From Albugo candida (lineage: Eukaryota > Oomycota > Peronosporomycetes > Albuginales): DNA of 64,000 nt. The DNA lies in contig JBDOQK010000002.1 in the NCBI GenBank assembly GCA_040437565.1, positions 868,001 through 932,000 of the forward strand, written 5' to 3'. Of the stretch, positions 62,144 to 64,000 are shown piece after piece; within the stretch, counting starts at the first letter, position 1; each line of letters begins with the position of its first letter. The notes below the pieces were generated by a model. It was not told the DNA's origin, did not search any database, and saw only the letters and a list, made by a program, of their open reading frames with translations. Position numbers and translations under genes: made by a program.

Positions 62144-64000
62144 CTAGCCACGGAGAATAAATTTGGCACACATTGGATCCTTTGAACCAGCCTTTTCATC
62201 GTAAACGTCACAATCTGTCTCTGGCCTGATTGCTACGTAATAATCACCACCTTCAGAAATCTTTTGCAACTTCTCATCAAGCTCTGGCTTGTAAACACTC
62301 CAATCATCCACAGTGAGTCGAAAGTTGATTATCCTCGATTTGCCAGCAGGAAGAAAAACTTTGAAGAATTTTTTCAGCATTTTTACCTCGGGGACCGCTA
62401 ATTCCCGAAATGGCTGGATCAAGAAAAGCATGACTGTTTCTTTGCCTGCAAAGGATCCAGTGTTTGTCACACGTACGGAGACATTTATCGCTCCGTTATT
62501 GTCAACTTCCTTGGAGCTCAGACGTAGATCAGAGTAGTTGAACGTTGTATAGCTAAGTCCATGACCGAAATTCCACTCCATTTCACAGGGCAAATAAGTG
62601 CTAGCCTGAGAACACTTGACATTCACGCGGTGATTATAAGGAATGGACGTGCTGGCGGCGTTCTTTGGATATGAAATTGGTAAGCGGCCACTCGGATTCA
62701 CGTCGCCAAATAAGATCTCAGCGATTGCCTGACCACCGACCTCCCCGGGGAGCATGGCGTCTATGACAACAGGAACCTCATTAGCTAAGCCTTGCAGCAG
62801 ACGTGGTCGACCACCAACATACACAACTATGACAGTTGTCCCGGTCGTTTGAATAGCACGAGTGTACTCTAGTTGACCCAAAGGAAGATCCATGTCAGCC
62901 AAGTCGCCTGGTTTTTCTGTGTATGGACCCTCACCAAGAACGACAACTGTGTACATCGCACGTCGCGCATACTCCATCGCTACTGAAAGATTCTCGTTTG
63001 TGAATGTCCCATTGGCATTCAGACCATTGAAATACGTCAACGAAGATCCAGAATCACCATTCAGTATATCGACAATTCCTTTTCTTACTGAACGACCATG
63101 TGGGTGCAAATTGTTGCCAGAAAGACCCTGCCACTGGACAGACCACCCACCACATAGATTTCCAATATCATCTGCAGAATGCCCGGTCAGAAAAATGGAA
63201 GCATTCTTTTGTAACGGTAATATGTTGCCATCGTTTTTTAGCAGTACGATCGATTCACGAGCTAATTCTAACGCCGTATCAACTGATTGTCGGTCTCCAA
63301 CCGTTGCCACTTGTGCGGCGCCAGGGACACTGGTATCATATAACCCCAAGTCGACCTTCAATTGTACAATTCTACGAGCAGACTCTTTGATACGGTTTTG
63401 CAGTGCTGTGTCGGCTTTAGCGGCATTTTTTGCATACTGTATGAAATCTGTATCGATTGGTACCATACTCATATCCACAGAGCTCTTCTGGAGAGACATA
63501 CGCACTGCATCTTCTCGTGTTTTTGCAACCCGATGCCAATCATGTAGGTTATATATCTCAGCATAGTCTGTGACAAGGACGCCATCAAACCCCAAGTCTT
63601 GACGAAGTAATGTTTTAAGTAAGCTCGGCTGAGCAACAGTCGGAATTCCATTGATCGATACATAATTCTCCATGATGGATCGAGCACCAGCTTTGATTCC
63701 GGCAGCGAATGGCGGCACAAAGGTATTCAATAATTCATAGGTAGACAGCGTCACATCTTCACGATCATGGCCTGTGGGTTCTTTGGAATAACCAATAAAA
63801 TGTTTCATGCACGCAGCGGTTGCAGAATTGTTTTGCAATCCTCGTATACTTGCATCTCCCATCACCGAAACAAGATGGGGATCCTCACCGAACGTCTCAT
63901 AAGTCCGTGCCCAATACACATTTCGAGATACTTCCAAAATGGGAGCAAACACCCAAGAGATACCGGCTGCCAAGGTATCTCGACCGGTGATCGCACCGGC
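62144..64000 (-). CDS. GH3 beta-glucosidase, partial (N-terminus beyond window)
   Basis: The frame runs off the right edge. In-frame text continues upstream of the Met at 63973 (ITGRDTLAAGISWVFAPIL), so that Met is internal. At least 618 residues are seen. The GH3 N-terminal TIM barrel shows VYWARTYETFGEDPHL, GDASIRGLQ, KHFIGYSKEPTGHDRED and the nucleophile loop GFDGVLVTDYAE (Asp after Thr). The alpha/beta-sandwich domain follows (SIVLLKNDGNILPLQKNAS; GEGPYTEKPGDLADMDLP), then the fibronectin III-like end (FNYSDLRLSS; VRVTNTGSFAGKETVMLF). The enzyme removes terminal glucose from beta-glucans. Resemblance to secreted or lysosomal glucosidases is likely, but the signal peptide is outside the window. 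Confidence 0.9.
   Translation of the reverse strand, partial: AGAITGRDTLAAGISWVFAPILEVSRNVYWARTYETFGEDPHLVSVMGDASIRGLQNNSATAACMKHFIGYSKEPTGHDREDVTLSTYELLNTFVPPFAAGIKAGARSIMENYVSINGIPTVAQPSLLKTLLRQDLGFDGVLVTDYAEIYNLHDWHRVAKTREDAVRMSLQKSSVDMSMVPIDTDFIQYAKNAAKADTALQNRIKESARRIVQLKVDLGLYDTSVPGAAQVATVGDRQSVDTALELARESIVLLKNDGNILPLQKNASIFLTGHSADDIGNLCGGWSVQWQGLSGNNLHPHGRSVRKGIVDILNGDSGSSLTYFNGLNANGTFTNENLSVAMEYARRAMYTVVVLGEGPYTEKPGDLADMDLPLGQLEYTRAIQTTGTTVIVVYVGGRPRLLQGLANEVPVVIDAMLPGEVGGQAIAEILFGDVNPSGRLPISYPKNAASTSIPYNHRVNVKCSQASTYLPCEMEWNFGHGLSYTTFNYSDLRLSSKEVDNNGAINVSVRVTNTGSFAGKETVMLFLIQPFRELAVPEVKMLKKFFKVFLPAGKSRIINFRLTVDDWSVYKPELDEKLQKISEGGDYYVAIRPETDCDVYDEKAGSKDPMCAKFILRG

Overview
This window is nuclear DNA from a eukaryote with a compact genome. 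Genes are packed closely, often with only about 50-700 bp between them, and most are interrupted by very short introns (about 44-75 nt, GT-AG, with one likely GC-AG). The gene set includes a longin R-SNARE, a TBC1D23-type protein, an LSG1 GTPase, a KRE6/SKN1-type glucan protein, a TMEM41/DedA protein, a GH3 glucosidase, a ubiquitin-eS30 fusion and a giant secreted protein with ELWxxDGT repeats. Together with the gene density this suggests a stramenopile, most likely an oomycete, possibly an Albugo-like white rust. The assignment is inference; no marker in the window settles it.

Layout. 1-9.8 kb: longin R-SNARE (-), ankyrin/SAM protein (+), TBC1D23-like protein (-), ubiquitin-like membrane protein (-), L7Ae-fold protein (+). 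9.8-13.3 kb: gene-poor stretch with an assembly gap. 13.3-17 kb: a small membrane-anchored protein and a Tudor-like/double-PDZ protein (+). 17.3-22.8 kb: a large coiled-coil protein split by a gap (-) and a GH16 KRE6/SKN1-like glucan-synthesis protein (-). 23.5-42.6 kb: one giant gene (+) of five exons, about 6,280 residues, including a single exon of 16.6 kb. 42.8-43.3 kb: ubiquitin-eS30 (+). 44.3-50.4 kb: a bZIP gene (-) head to head with an AGC kinase (+), with 2,363 bp of this pair present twice around a gap. 50.5-52.7 kb: LSG1 (-). 52.7-58.3 kb: an EF-hand gene (+), a fold-back repeat, a split coiled-coil gene and a short tandem repeat. 58.3-64 kb: a large acidic coiled-coil protein (+), a TMEM41-like protein (+) and a partial GH3 glucosidase (-).

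The themes are membrane trafficking (R-SNARE, TBC1D23, TMEM41), cell-wall or extracellular glucan (GH16, GH3), ribosome production (LSG1, eS30, L7Ae fold) and a giant extracellular protein. They look like ordinary neighbouring nuclear genes; nothing suggests one co-regulated pathway.

The window holds seven 100-N gaps. At least five are flanked by a repeated copy of the same sequence (27 bp to 2.36 kb), and two also carry a short inverted copy right after the gap. These look like unmerged contig ends, so the apparent gene duplications and truncations at gaps should not be taken as biology. The most interesting biological items are the giant ELWxxDGT protein and the fusion of near-canonical ubiquitin to eS30.
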